The translations under genes were made by a program, and so were the position numbers. From contig NC_055990.1 of NCBI RefSeq assembly GCF_018446385.1, positions 29,845,891-29,909,890 of the forward strand: DNA of 64,000 nt. The letters run 5' to 3'. This document shows positions 41,213-51,532 of this stretch, one piece after another; positions within the stretch are counted from its first letter, which is position 1; each line of letters opens with the position of its first letter. This DNA comes from Zingiber officinale (Eukaryota; Streptophyta; Magnoliopsida; Zingiberales; Zingiberaceae). Under the pieces are notes generated by a model. That model did not search any database. It was not told where the DNA came from and saw only the letters and a list, made by a program, of their open reading frames with translations.

Positions 41213-43459
41213 TGGCTAGCTCCTCCCAACCTCTTGACCAAGCCCTCGACCCATGTTATACTACCATGGAGTCGCGCTTCAATCGGCGCAACGCCGATAT
41301 TTTGATGGATAATTTTGACATCCCATCTGACTTTGAAATTATCTTACCCACTCCCTCCGCTAGGCCACACAAACCGCCGCGCGGAGCCTTTTGTGTTTTC
41401 CGCGACTAGTTCACAGTCGGTCTGCGATTTCCCATTCATCCCTTCATCGTTAAAGTCTGTAATTTTTTCGGCATTCCGCTCGGAAGCCTAGTCCCCAATA
41501 CTTTCCGCCTTTTATGCGGCGTCGTTGTCCTGTTCAAAATCCACCACATCCCCCCCCCCCCCGACCGGAGGTTTTCTATTATTTTTATTACCCTAAACAG
41601 TTCGAGCTGGTCACATATATGTTCCAGTTCCAAGCTCGGCCCGGTTTAGTTTTCTTCAATAAACTTCCTTCTTCCAATAAGCATTGGAAAGAATTCTACT
41701 TCTACCTTCGTATGCTCGAGCGAGCCCCCTTCCTAACGAAGTGGCAGATCGGACCACCAACTTCACTAGAGCTCAAAAGGTTCAAAACCCGACCGGACTA
41801 TCTTCATGCTGCCAACATGCTGGCCGGTCTGAGGTTTGACATCAACAAATTCCTGTCTGAAGGGGTGATGTATATATTCGGTCTGAGTCCGATCAGGACC
41901 CCCTTCCGAGCGGCTTCGATAAGAATTTTACTTTGTGCATTCGTTTTAATTGCTAACTAATTTTCTCTGTTTTCCTTTGCAGCGAACATCGTCATGGAGT
42001 CGGTGATGGCTGGAATTTTGAAAAAGAAGGCGGCGGCGCTCGAGGCCGCGGTGGCCAAAGAGATAGAGCAATTGGGCATTCAGCCGGTCGGCTCCAACGA
42101 AGGCGAGAGCGAGACAAATGCTGGAGAGTCGGCCGCCCAGGCTTCTCTCCCGGAGCCAGCGGCTGGCGCAACTGCTAGTCGAGAGCCTTCCGTTCGGGAT
42201 GAGGGCTCGGCTCAAGAGGAAGAGCGCCCCCTCTGACAAAAGAGACGCCGAGCGGAAACACCACTCCGCTCGGCTACATCTGCGGTCCATCCATCCGAGC
42301 GGGTCACCGCCACTTCTCGAGGCAAAGCGCCAAAGGTGGAGGTGATTTCGTCCGATCGGACGCCCTCCCAACTAGACGCGTCTGTGGACCCCCTTGAGGC
42401 CATTCCAATCAGCGCCCTTCCACCTGCTCCCCGCAAAGTCCAACATTCAGCGATTTTGTCCCAATTTTCGGCGTCGGCCTCCGATCCATCCCCGGCGTCC
42501 GCCCAGACGACTCCCGGTCGGCGCCGCACCATCCGGGTTTCGCTGCATCTCCCCACCGAGGAATTAATGCCCAAAGCCGATCGGCCAACTACGCCCGAGC
42601 ACCTGATCACAATGAAAGGGCCCTTAGCTGAAATGTGAGTCGACGCTCGGGCACGCGTCGCAATAATTCCCCTCAGTAATCTGGCCAACAGCCACATGCA
42701 ACAGGCCACGGGGGTAAGTTTGTTTTCTCTAGTCCTTTACGCATTCTCTCCGACCGGCTTCTAACAACTTTGCTCGTGACAGAGATGGGTGGAGGAGATC
42801 GTCGTTTGCAGTCGTCTGGCGATGGTGGACGCAGAATTAAAGAAGCTGAAGGCTCCGGGTGGCCCTCCCGGCTCACAAGGTCCGTCATACACCGAGCTGC
42901 AAAAAGAGCTCAAAAAGACCCAAGATTTACTGGAGGCCGAGCGGAAGAAGTCGGCCGACCAGGCGCACAATCTGGCCGAACTTGATCGCCTGAACAAATC
43001 ACTGGATCGCAAGATAAGCCTGGCCACCGAGCGGAAGAAAACAGCTATCTCCGATCTGGAGAAGAAGAACGTAGAGGCTCGGGGGCTGGAGCAAAAGTAA
43101 AGGAGTTGATGGAGCAACTGGCCAACGAGAAGATTGCCCGATCGGATGAGGTGGAGAAGCTCGAGACTGCTTTACAAGAACACCAGGCAGCCGTCGATGC
43201 TTCCCGAGCGGCACTTAAAGAATATCAAGAGGCCGAGCCAAGCCGAGTTGCCGCCCTGAGACAGAATTACATCCGTTCGGCCGATTTTTCGAAGAAAGTT
43301 TGCGAGCGGATGTACATGGCCTTTGAACTTGCCATGAATGCCACGACAGAATATTTGAAGTCCAAAGGGCAACTTTCCGATTCCGCCGTTATCCCCGCTC
43401 AAGACCAGGCAACACTCCTCAACAACATCCCGAAGGATCTCTACGAGTATTTAGAGTAG
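41213..43459 (+). pseudogene. Antisense additional gene of element B (Transposase_28-like plus coiled coil)
   Basis: A plus-strand gene inside a minus-strand element. Start 'MASSSQPLDQALDP'. The first part contains 'VGLRFPIHPFIVKVCNFFGI' and 'PNTFRLLCGVVVLFKIHH', then 'FYFYLRMLERAPFLTKW', matching my memory of the Pfam 'putative gypsy type transposon' (Transposase_28) domain. An intron acceptor 'cctttgcag' ends at 41981; its donor is unclear. The second part is acidic and Pro/Ser-rich. A second intron is 42714-42782 (GGG|gtaagt ... gacag|AGA). The third part is a charged coiled coil ('LEAERKKSADQAHNLAELDR') ending 'DLYEYLE' and a stop at 43457. Damage: a CAG-to-TAG stop near 41407, a C-run shift at 41550, stops near 42234 and 42637, and a shift near 43095. 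Such extra open frames in Tat elements are known; their role is not. Confidence 0.8.
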
Positions 43460-43796
43460 GAAGTATATGTGTAATTCGGCCGCTCGGCCAAAGACTATCC
43501 TCTTTTTTGTAATTCGGCCGCTCGGCCTTAATTTCTATAATGCTATCCTTTTACTCGCTTTCTCTTTTGCTACTCAATATGAGTGTTGCCCCGCTCGGCT
43601 CTTATCACACCTCTTGCGTAGATATTCCGCTCGGCTGAATATGTCTTGCTTCGACAGAAGAAGTTGTTCGCTGGATGTTGACGAAGTACCTTTGGGTACT
43701 TGGCCGAGCGGAGCATATAGGCGGTCGAACGGTATTGACGGCGAGTACTTTTGGGTACTGGCTCACGATTGTCTTTATTGCCTTAGTCCGGCCGAA

Positions 43797-44150
43797 GGGT
43801 TTATAGTCGCCGGCTCGACTCTCGATTTTTAACGTCGGAGCCGGCTCGACTCTCGATTTTTAACGTCAGAGCTCGATGGCCTTCCGCTCGGAGGTTTATA
43901 GTCACGGGCTCGACTCTCGATTTTTAACGTCGGAGCTCGACGGTCTTCCGCTCGGAGGGTTTATAGTTGCCGGCTCGACTCTCGATTTTTAACGTCGGAG
44001 CTCGACGGTCTTCCGCTCGGAGGGTTTATAGTCGCCGGCTCGACTCTTGATTTTTAACGTCGGAGCTCGACGGTCTTCCGCTCGGAGGGTTTATAGTCGC
44101 CAGCTCGACTCTCGATTTTTAACATCGGAGCTCGACGGCCTTTAAGGCTA
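43797..44150. repeat. 65-bp minisatellite of element B
   Basis: About five units of 'gggtttatagtcgccggctc...gacggtcttccgctcgga', 65 bp each in the regular part (43900-44100), with a shorter first unit. It lies between the antisense gene and integrase, like the arrays of elements A and C, and shares 'gatttttaacgtcggagctcg' in reverse complement with the C unit. Confidence 0.9.
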
Positions 44151-44261
44151 ATTTTAACACTGTCGTTTGGCGAAGCTATTTGCCATCTTTTATCATTTTG
44201 CTTCCTGCATTACAAGGACATAGGCGACCAAAACATATATAAAATTACACCAGCGCACCTC

Positions 44262-45533
44262 TCACCCAGCTCGGTACGGCTGGAGATGATTCGCGCTCCA
44301 TGGTTGATCCAACCGCCGTCCGTCTTCATCCTCCAAATAATAAGCACCCGAGCGGAGCTTTTCGATGACTTTGAAGGGGCCCGCCCAAGGAGCCTCCATC
44401 TTGCCAACGTCGCCGACCGGCTTTACTTTCTTCCAGACAAGGTCGCCAACTTGGAATGCTCTAGGGATCACGCGCCGGTTGTAGTTCTGCTTCATTCTTT
44501 ACCGATACGCCATCAGCCGGACGGACGCCTTGGCTCGCTCTTCGTCGACCAAGTCCAGTTCCATGTTCCTCCGCTCGGCATTATCATCATCATAATTCTG
44601 GATCCGGACGGACTCGACGTCGACTTCGACCGGAATAACCGCTTCACTGCCGTACACTAAATGGAATGGCGTGATGCCCGTCCCTTCCTTTGGGGTCGTT
44701 CGGATATCCCATAAAACGTCTGGCAGCTCGTCCACCCAGCTTCCTCCTATATGGTCAAGTCGAGCCCGAAGAATTCTAAGGGTTTCTCTGTTGGTTACCT
44801 CCGCTTGGCCGTTGCTTTGAGGATACGTCACGGAAGTAAAGTGTTGTTCAATGCCATAACTTTTGCACCAGTCTTCGAGCTGCTTCCCGACGAACTGTCG
44901 TCCGTTATCAGATACTAGTCGGTGAGGGATGCCAAACCGACAAATTATATGCTGTCAAATAAATTTTTTGACCATCTGCTCGGTGATCTTAGCTAGTGGC
45001 TCGGCCTCCACCCATTTGGAAAAGTAGTCGACCGCCACTAGTAGAAACTTCCGCTGACCAGTCGTCATAGGAAATGGACCCATAATATCCATTCCCCATT
45101 GGTCGAACGGACAGGATACGGTAGCAGCTTTCATTTCCTCCGCCGGTCGGTGGGAGAAGTTGTGATACTTCTGGCAGGAAAGACACGTCGCGACGGTCCG
45201 AGCGGCGTCTGCTTGCAGGGTTGGCCAGAAGTATCCGGCCAGCAGGATCTTCTTAGCCAACGATCGTCCGCCCGGATGCCCTCCGCACGATCCTTGATGC
45301 ACTTCTTGAAGGATGTACGCCGCGTCCTCTGAGCTTACACACTTCAACAGTGGTCGAGAGAAAGCCTTCTTGTAGAGTTGGTCTCCAATGAGCGTGAACC
45401 GACCAGCTCTCCTCCTTAATAGCTAGGCTGCTTCCCGATCGGATGGTGTTGTCCCCGACCGAAGAAATTCTATGATGGCTGTCCTCCAATCGATCGGAAA
45501 CTCGAGGCCCTCCATCCGGTCGACGTGTGCCAC
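44262..45533 (-). pseudogene. Element B integrase
   Basis: Minus strand, from the end of RNase H to 'SANHLQPYRAG'. The zinc-binding HHCC part is in 'VHQGSCGGHPGGRSLAKK' and 'CLSCQKYHNFSHRPAEEM'. The catalytic core shows 'WGMDIMGPFP', 'LVSDN' and 'YPQSNGQAEVTN' (D,D-35-E). The C-terminal 'GDLVWKKVKPVGDVGKME' and 'GPFKVIEKLRSGAYYLED' are the GPY/F-type module. It is broken by a TGA at about 44954 (TGG in element C), by a TAA near 44497 (CAA in C), and by a shift upstream of 45348. The stops are single transitions against the intact copy. Confidence 0.9.
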
Positions 45534-46814
45534 CTAAGATACTTGTTCAATTGGCTGCTGGAAGACGACCGGTAATATTGAACTTGCAAGTTTGGCTAAC
45601 TCATCTGCTGCCTGGTTTTCCGCTCGAGGTATCTTCTGGATAATGACTTCTCTGAAGTTGGCCTTGAGCTTTTCGAAGGCTTCAGCGTAGAGTTTGATCC
45701 GAGCGTTGTTAATCTCAAAAGTGCCAAAGAGCTGCTGAGCGGCCAACTGAGAATCTGAATGCAGCGTCACCCGACCGGCCCCCACATGTCGGGCGGCCTG
45801 TAAGCTAGCTATAAGGGTCTCATACTCCGCTTCGTTATTTGTAGCTCTGTAATCCAGCCGGACGGATAAGTGCATCCTTTCTTCTTGGGGAGAGAGTAAT
45901 AGCACGCCAATCCCGCTCCCGAGCTGAGTGGACGATCCGTCCACAAATATTTTCCACATAGCTTCGGGCTCTGGCCTTTGCACTTCGGTGATAAAATCTG
46001 CCAAGGACTGCGCCTTTATCGCCGAGCGGGGTTGGTACTGAATGTCAAATTCGCTCAACTCCGTTGTCCATTTGATTAGCCGTCTGAACGCTTCTGGATT
46101 CAACAGCACTCTTCCCAATGGGCTATTCGTCCGGACGATGATTGTATGTGCCAAGAAATAAGGACGAAGTCTCCGAGCGGCGAGGACCAAAGTAAAAGCC
46201 AGTTTCTCGAGCCCAGTGTAGCGAGATTCTGCGTCCTTTAAAATATGACTTAAGAAATACACGGGTTCTTCTCCGCTCGCCCTCACTAATGCCGAGTCTA
46301 CTGCTTGCTCAATTGAAGATAAGTAAATACAGAGTGGCTCACCCACAGCTGGCTTGGCTAGCACAGGCAGAGAGTTCAGGTACGTCATCATCTCTTCGAA
46401 CGCCCGATCGCATTCTTCATCCCAATGAAACTTGGTAGCCTTGCGCAAGATTTTGAAAAACGGGAAACTCCGATCGGCCGTCTTCGAGATGAATCTGGAC
46501 AATGCTGTTATCCAACCGGTCAAGCGCTGTACTTCCCTCAGATTTCTTGGGGGCGGCATGTCTTGTAATGCTTTCACCTTGCTGGGATTTGCCTCGATGC
46601 CCCGCTCGGTCACTATGTAGCCCAAGAAACGCCCGTCTTTTGCTTTGAACAGACACTTCTGAGGGTTTAGCTTAACTCCATACTTCCTCAGCGTTCGGAA
46701 AGTCTTCTCCATGTCTTTAAAGAGATCGGACGCTCGGACGGACTTGATGAGAATATCATCCACGTACACTTCCAAATTTCGTCCGATCTGCTCCCTGAAC
46801 ACTTTGTTCATCAA
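45534..46814 (-). pseudogene. Element B reverse transcriptase C-half, RNase H and archaeal-type RNase H
   Basis: A 426-codon open frame on the minus strand. Reverse-transcriptase active site 'VYVDDILIKSVRASDL' (residues ~16-31). Connection 'GYIVTERGIEANPSKVKAL'. First RNase H: 'FHWDEECDRAFEEMMTYL' to 'ESRYTGLEKLAFTLVLAARR'. Second, archaeal-type RNase H: 'IFVDGSSTQLGSGIGVLLLS', 'ATNNEAEYETLIASLQAAR' and 'LHSDSQLAAQQL', with the expected D, E, D residues. Two RNase H domains are the diagnostic feature of the Tat/Ogre branch. It is separated from the N-half by a TAG at 46815-46817 where element C reads Gln (CAA). Confidence 0.92.
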
Positions 46815-46817
46815 GCG

Positions 46818-47468
46818 CTAGTAAGTTGCTCCCGCGTTCTTCAGTCTGAACGGCATCACATTGTAGCAGTACGTGCCGTCGGCTGTAATGAAGCTAACCT
46901 TCTCTTGATCTTCTCGGGCGAGCTGCACTTGATGGTAGCCCTGATAGGCGTCGAGCATGCATATCAACTCGCAGCCGACTGTGGAGTCCACCAGTTGATC
47001 GATCCAGAGTAGAGGATAAAAATCATTTGGGCATGCTTTGTTGAGATCCCGGAAATCGATGCAAACTCTCCACTTGTTGCCCGGTTTGGAGACTAGTACC
47101 ACGTTCGCCAGCCAGCTCGGAAACTGAACCTCGCGTATGTGGCCGGCCTCCAAGAGCTTCTCGACCTCCGCTCGGATGATGGCATTTTGTTCGGCGCTGA
47201 AGTCCCTCTTCCTTTGCTTCACTGGCCGAGCGTCCGGTCGGACGTGAAGCTCATGCTGTGCGATATTTGGCGAGATTCCCGACAGCTCGTGCGTTGACCA
47301 AACGAAGACATCACAATTTCTCTGGAGACATTTGATCACTTCCTCTTTCTGGCTCTCCTCCAGATCGGCCGCAATGAATGTGGTGGCCTCCGATCGGGTT
47401 GGGTGAATCTGCACTTCCTCTTTTTCTTCATAAACCAAAGAGGGTGATTTTTCGGTTATAGCGTTCAC
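46818..47468 (-). pseudogene. Element B reverse-transcriptase N-half
   Basis: A 216-codon open frame with 'CDVFVWSTHELSGISPNIAQ', 'KLLEAGHIREVQFPSWLANV', 'WRVCIDFRDLNKACPNDFYP', 'CELICMLDAYQGYHQVQLAR' and 'EKVSFITADGTYCYNVMPF': reverse-transcriptase blocks 1-4 including the first catalytic aspartate (LDAYQGYHQ). It stops at the single in-frame TAG described for the downstream part, so the polyprotein is cut in mid-palm. Confidence 0.9.
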
Positions 47469-48314
47469 CTCGATCCGTGGCGTCTTCCGAGCGGAATTAG
47501 CTTCAGCTCAGACCATCTCAACGTAGCACTGCCGAGCCGCCAGCTGGCCTCCTCGTACTTCTCCCACTTTATCCTCCACCGAGAATTTGATCTTCTAGTG
47601 GAAGGTGGATACGGCCGCTCGGAACTCGCTGAGGGAGAGTCGACCACGGCGAAGTTGGCAATCCGCGTCCTTCTGAGCGGCTCTCCCAACAAAATAGCCA
47701 GTCGGAGCTGTCCGACCGGCAGAACTTCATTGCCCGTAAACCCGTAGAGGGGGGTCGTCATGGGCAGCAGCTCGGCTCGATCAATTTGTAGTTGGTCGAA
47801 GGCCTTTTTGAATATAATGTTGACCGAGCTTCCTGTATCAATGAAAATGTGGTGAATAGTGTAGTTAGCTATTACCGCTTTGATGAGGAGAGTGTCGTCA
47901 TGCGGCACTTCGACTCCCTCCAAGTCCTTGGGTCCGAAACTGATTTCGGGCCCGCTCGCCCGTTCTTGGCTGCAGCTGACCGTATGGATCTGAAGCTGTC
48001 TGACGCTCGCCTTCCTTGCTCTGTTGGAGTCGCCTCCAGTCGGCCCCCCAGCGATGATGTTGATTTCGCCTCGGGAAGTGTTGCTTCTATTTTCTTCTTC
48101 CCGAGCGGACGACCTAGGATGCTCCCTAGACCTCCGGGGATTGTCCTCACGCCTCGGAGTATGATGCCGCTCGGGAGTCTGTCTCTGTCGCCTGTCAGAT
48201 ATCATCCGATCGGCTTCACGAAGGCGCTGTCGCCTGTCGGATGATGGCGATCGACGGTGGCCACCCCGGGGCACGGGGTGGGCGATCAAGGGAAGGATTC
48301 GGCAAGCTCTTGTA
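47465..48314 (-). pseudogene. Element B protease and gag C-terminal region
   Basis: The minus-strand frame spans the basic, Arg/Ser/Pro-rich end of gag and the aspartic protease. The active-site motif is 'FIDTGSSVNIIFKKAFDQL', with flap region 'LYGFTGNEVLPVGQLRLA'. It shifts after 'NFAVVDSPSAS', where element C continues 'YNVILGRPALGEFRAVV', so the C-terminal ILGRP part is out of frame. No CCHC knuckle is visible. Confidence 0.85.
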
Positions 48315-49374
48315 TTATGCGTGTCTGTCCGGTGAAATGAGCAAAACATTGGGGGTCCATACCTTCTTTTTAGGTTTGGGTCGCTCGGCAGATACTTCTT
48401 GAATGGCGTGGGATCTTGCATGTTGCTGGGGGCAGGCTGCTTCAGCTCGCGGTCCTCTGGGCGGCTGATGAGCAGTGTGCGGCTTCCGCTCGGCAGTGGG
48501 CGCCCGCTCGGTTGGAGCTTCCTTCCTTCGGGCCGCTTGGGCTTCCTCCACATTGATGTATTCATTGGCCCGGTGTAACATATGATCGTAATCTCGGGGC
48601 TGCTTCCGAATGAGCGAGCGGAAGAAGTCCCCGTCCATGAGGCCTTGCGTGAACGCATTCATCATCGTTTCTGAGGTGGCCGTTGGAATGTCCATGGTCA
48701 CCTGGTTGAATCGTCGTATATAAGCTCTGAGCGGCTCTCTGGGCTCTTGCTTGATGGCGAATAAACTGACACTAGTCTTCTGGTAGCGCCGACTGCTTGC
48801 AAAATGATGGAGGAAGGCCGTGCGGAACTCCTTGAAACTTGTGATGGATCCGTCCGGAAGCCTCCGAAACCACCGTTGCGCCGATCCCGAGAGGGTGGTA
48901 AGGAACACTCGGCACTTTACTCCATCTGTGTATTGATGAAGGGTGGCTGTGTTGTCGAACTTACCCAGGTGATCGTCCGGGTCGGTGGTTCCATTGTATT
49001 CACCGATCGCCGGGGACACATAGTGCTTTGGCAGAGGGTCCCGCAAGATTGCCTCCGAAAACTGACGGTTGATCCGCTCAGGGGAGGCATCCGCTCGGGG
49101 GGGCCTTGCCTTTTCTGTTGTTTCGTATTAGCACTTCATCTGATAAAGATCCTCGATCACGATTGACTGTTGTGGCTTCAGGAGGCGTGCGGAATAGGGC
49201 CCGATGAAATGGAACCGTGGCATGCGGTGCTTCCGCTCGGCCCCCTGATGCTGATGTCCGCTCGGCTTGCGACTTCTGTCTCTGTTCCACAAGCTTAGCT
49301 GCTCTTGTCTCGATCAAAGCGTCGAGCTCCTCTGTGGAGAGCATCACCGAGTGCGGTAGTCCAGCTTCGTCCAT
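48315..49374 (-). pseudogene. Element B gag
   Basis: Minus strand. Start 'MDEAGLPHSVMLSTEELDAL' at 49374, 27 bases after the primer binding site. Core domain (48315-49046 frame): 'YVSPAIGEYNGTTDPDDHLG', 'VFLTTLSGSAQRWFRRLPDG', 'SSRRYQKTSVSLFAIKQEPR'. The two parts are separated by a shift at a C7/G7 run near 49095-49101. Element C has one continuous frame here, so B lost gag by a homopolymer slip. Confidence 0.9.
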
Positions 49375-49400
49375 TGCTTCCGATCGGATGCAGGAGCGTT

Positions 49401-49417
49401 CCCACAGACGGCGCCAA
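49401..49417 (-). promoter_or_regulatory. Element B primer binding site
   Basis: 'TTGGCGCCGTCTGTGGG' on the minus strand, two bases inside the 5' LTR end. TGG at its start would pair with a tRNA CCA end. The tRNA is probably tRNA-Arg or tRNA-Asp. Confidence 0.9.
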
Positions 49418-49419
49418 AT

Positions 49420-50239
49420 TGATCCTGTCCGAACGCTGAATCAACGGACGCTGGGCACGTGGTGCTCTCCGAATTGCTGACGTAGATCTCCGACCGGTCG
49501 TGTGGATCTCCGGCGAACCTGCAAGGAAGTCGGGCCGGGAAGGGGTTCCCGGCGACAACCCTCCGACGCTCAAGTCAGGCAAGAGGAAGACGAGAAAGTG
49601 GCTATGAATATGCGAGAATGCGTACCTCCGACGAAGTGTGAGGCTCCTTATATAGAGCTGTAAAGAGGCTCACGCACACCTACCGAGGCGAATACGTGTC
49701 CTCTAACCATACCTCAGTATGGGCTTGTCAGAAGAGCTTACCTGACACCATACTGCTACAGTCCGAGCACATCTCTGATGGGACAGCGGAACCCTCTGTC
49801 GTAAGATCCTGCGTATGACCTGGTCGTTGAACATACCCGCTGTCAGAAGATGTTCCCTTGTCCTTTTGTCTCTTCTTACCCCATGTCGAGCGTCCGGCCG
49901 GTCGGCAATATCCTCACGTCCGGCCGGTCGTATGTGCTGGTCCGCTTAGGAGATTCCCGGGTAGTGTGCTCTGTAGAGACTGTTCGCAGTATTGTTACTT
50001 TATGCCTTCGGCCGAGCGGACCCTAAACCCGCTCGGCCATACGATCTTGTTCAACATGAGCGTCGGAACCCCGACTCCCCGCCGGGGTGTCTTTGCTTCC
50101 GCTCAGAACATTCGGCCAGTCGCCCAAATCTTTATCCGCTCGGCCGAACCCCTGAGCCCTGATTGACCTTTTATCTTTCAACCTCCACGTGGCGTGGACT
50201 CTGCTTAAAGGAGGGTCCCCCCTCCTCACTGCCGGATCA
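49420..50239 (-). repeat. Element B 5' LTR (right)
   Basis: 820 bp, same termini as the left LTR, with its minus-strand TATA box at about 49649-49658. Most differences between the two LTRs are transitions. Confidence 0.95.
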
Positions 50240-50244
50240 TTCAC

Positions 50245-50795
50245 GAACACTAAGAAACCTACTAAGTAATAAATAGTAATTAGAAGTTAGAAAAAAATAT
50301 ATTTTAATGGATAAAGTTTGACCAGAGTGAAGTTAGATGATAAAAATCAATAAAACCATGTGGCAAAAGGTGATTCGTTCGCTCTCAGCGCCCCCGTCAA
50401 TCCATTCCTAGGTTAACACGAAGGATGTAAATCACGGATGACTACTAGCCATTAGTGTAAATGGTCAAGACATAAGGGAGGTTAAAAAATAAATAAATAA
50501 ATAAAGTGACATAATAAAAATCAGTAAAATCAGATCTTATTGAATGAAGTGAGATTGTAAAAATCATAACGACTAAAGTGACATAATAAATTTCCTATTG
50601 AATGAAGTTAGATTGTAAAATTCATAACGACTAAAGTGACATAATAAATGTCCTAGTATTCGAAACTATACAACATTAGGGAGAGACAACTAGAGGTAAT
50701 TGAAAGTCTAAATTTATAATATAATGTAATACAGTTATCTGTTTGGTTAGGAGTAATTAATTAAATTTATAATATAATAAAATTTATAATATAAT
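50245..50795. repeat. AT-rich spacer with a 58-72 bp tandem repeat (50504-50662)
   Basis: The continuation of the pre-insertion DNA from 39721. Two units and a partial third of 'aaagtgacataataaa...attgaatgaagt.agattgtaaaa.tcataacgact' lie at 50504, 50575 and 50633. The first is longer because of an extra 'atcagtaaaatcag'. No gene. The 5' LTRs of elements B and C face outward from this 0.55-kb spacer. Confidence 0.65.
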
Positions 50796-51487
50796 TGATC
50801 CGGCGGTAAGAATGGGGGATCCACTTCCTGAAGGGTCTCAGCTTGAGGACAGATGGAGGGCTAAGCAGTTAATGGCCGCACCGAGCAGCTGAGTATGTCC
50901 GAGCGGAACCAAAGATAACCCAGTCATGGGCTGGGGTTTCCGACGCCAAGGCGGGAGAACCGAATGGCCGAGCGGGGCGTCTGCCCGGCTGGGACTGAAG
51001 GGCCGAGCGGGTGGTCCGTTCGGCCAGGACAAGGGCGAGGGTACGAAGGTTAGCCGAGCGGCCTATCCGCTCGCTCGTAATATGGGATGTCGCAGGCATG
51101 TCTCGATGATTATGCTGCATACAAGAGTGCACGAGGGAGGATCTCGCCACATCATGGAGAGGTTGATACAAGAGCGGATGGCCTTATGGACGTCTTCGAT
51201 GCACCCATATCGGGCATAGTCCTTCCGATGCACCCATACCGGCATGGTCGAAACAGAGATGGCTTCATCGCGCCTGTGCCCTTGGAGAGGTCTATATAAG
51301 GTCTCCGCTTTCACCGGAGGGGACAGTCTTCGCTTCGAGACACCTCTTCATCTATTTCCTCGCTGAGCGTGAGGGTCGTCGCGGACACCCTCGGCTCGGT
51401 TTTGTTCTGAGTTCACGGAGAACTCGAGGATCCAGCAGGGAGCGCCACATCCCTAGCGTTCGTTGACCCCTGGTTCGGACAGGATCA
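50796..51487 (+). repeat. Element C 5' LTR
   Basis: 692 bp, TGATCCGGCGG to GGTTCGGACAGGATCA. TATA box 'ctatataagg' at 51292-51301. The ends and the 'ccgagcgg' words match element B, but the body differs strongly, so C belongs to another subfamily. Confidence 0.92.
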
Positions 51488-51489
51488 AT

Positions 51490-51506
51490 TTGGCGCCGTC
51501 TGTGGG
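51490..51506 (+). promoter_or_regulatory. Element C primer binding site
   Basis: TTGGCGCCGTCTGTGGG, identical to that of element B, two bases after the LTR. Confidence 0.9.
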
Positions 51507-51532
51507 AACGCACCTGCATCCGAACAGAGACA

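Larger units (their letters stand above)
39727..50239 (-). mobile_element. Element B: complete Tat-lineage Ty3/gypsy retrotransposon with TTCAC duplications
   Basis: A 10.5-kb minus-strand element with both LTRs (39727-40539 and 49420-50239), flanked by the 5-bp duplication TTCAC (39722-39726 and 50240-50244). Order on the minus strand: LTR, primer binding site, gag, protease, reverse transcriptase, RNase H, archaeal-type RNase H, integrase, minisatellite, antisense gene (plus strand), polypurine tract, LTR. Two RNase H domains and the antisense gene mark the Tat lineage. The LTRs differ at roughly 26 positions by eye plus a 7-bp indel in ~815 bp (about 3 percent). Stops and frameshifts in every gene make it nonautonomous now. 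Confidence 0.95.

Noticed and set aside
41994-42236. Independent small gene 'MESVMAGILKKKAAALE...'
   Set aside because: It directly follows an intron acceptor and continues the antisense gene of element B, so it is an internal exon.
43797-44150. Possible CRISPR-like array (regular repeats of 65 bp)
   Set aside because: Direct tandem repeats with no unique spacers, in a plant retrotransposon; it is a minisatellite.
47792-48244. A 150-codon plus-strand frame opposite element B protease
   Set aside because: Shadow of gag/protease coding on the minus strand, without any domain of its own.
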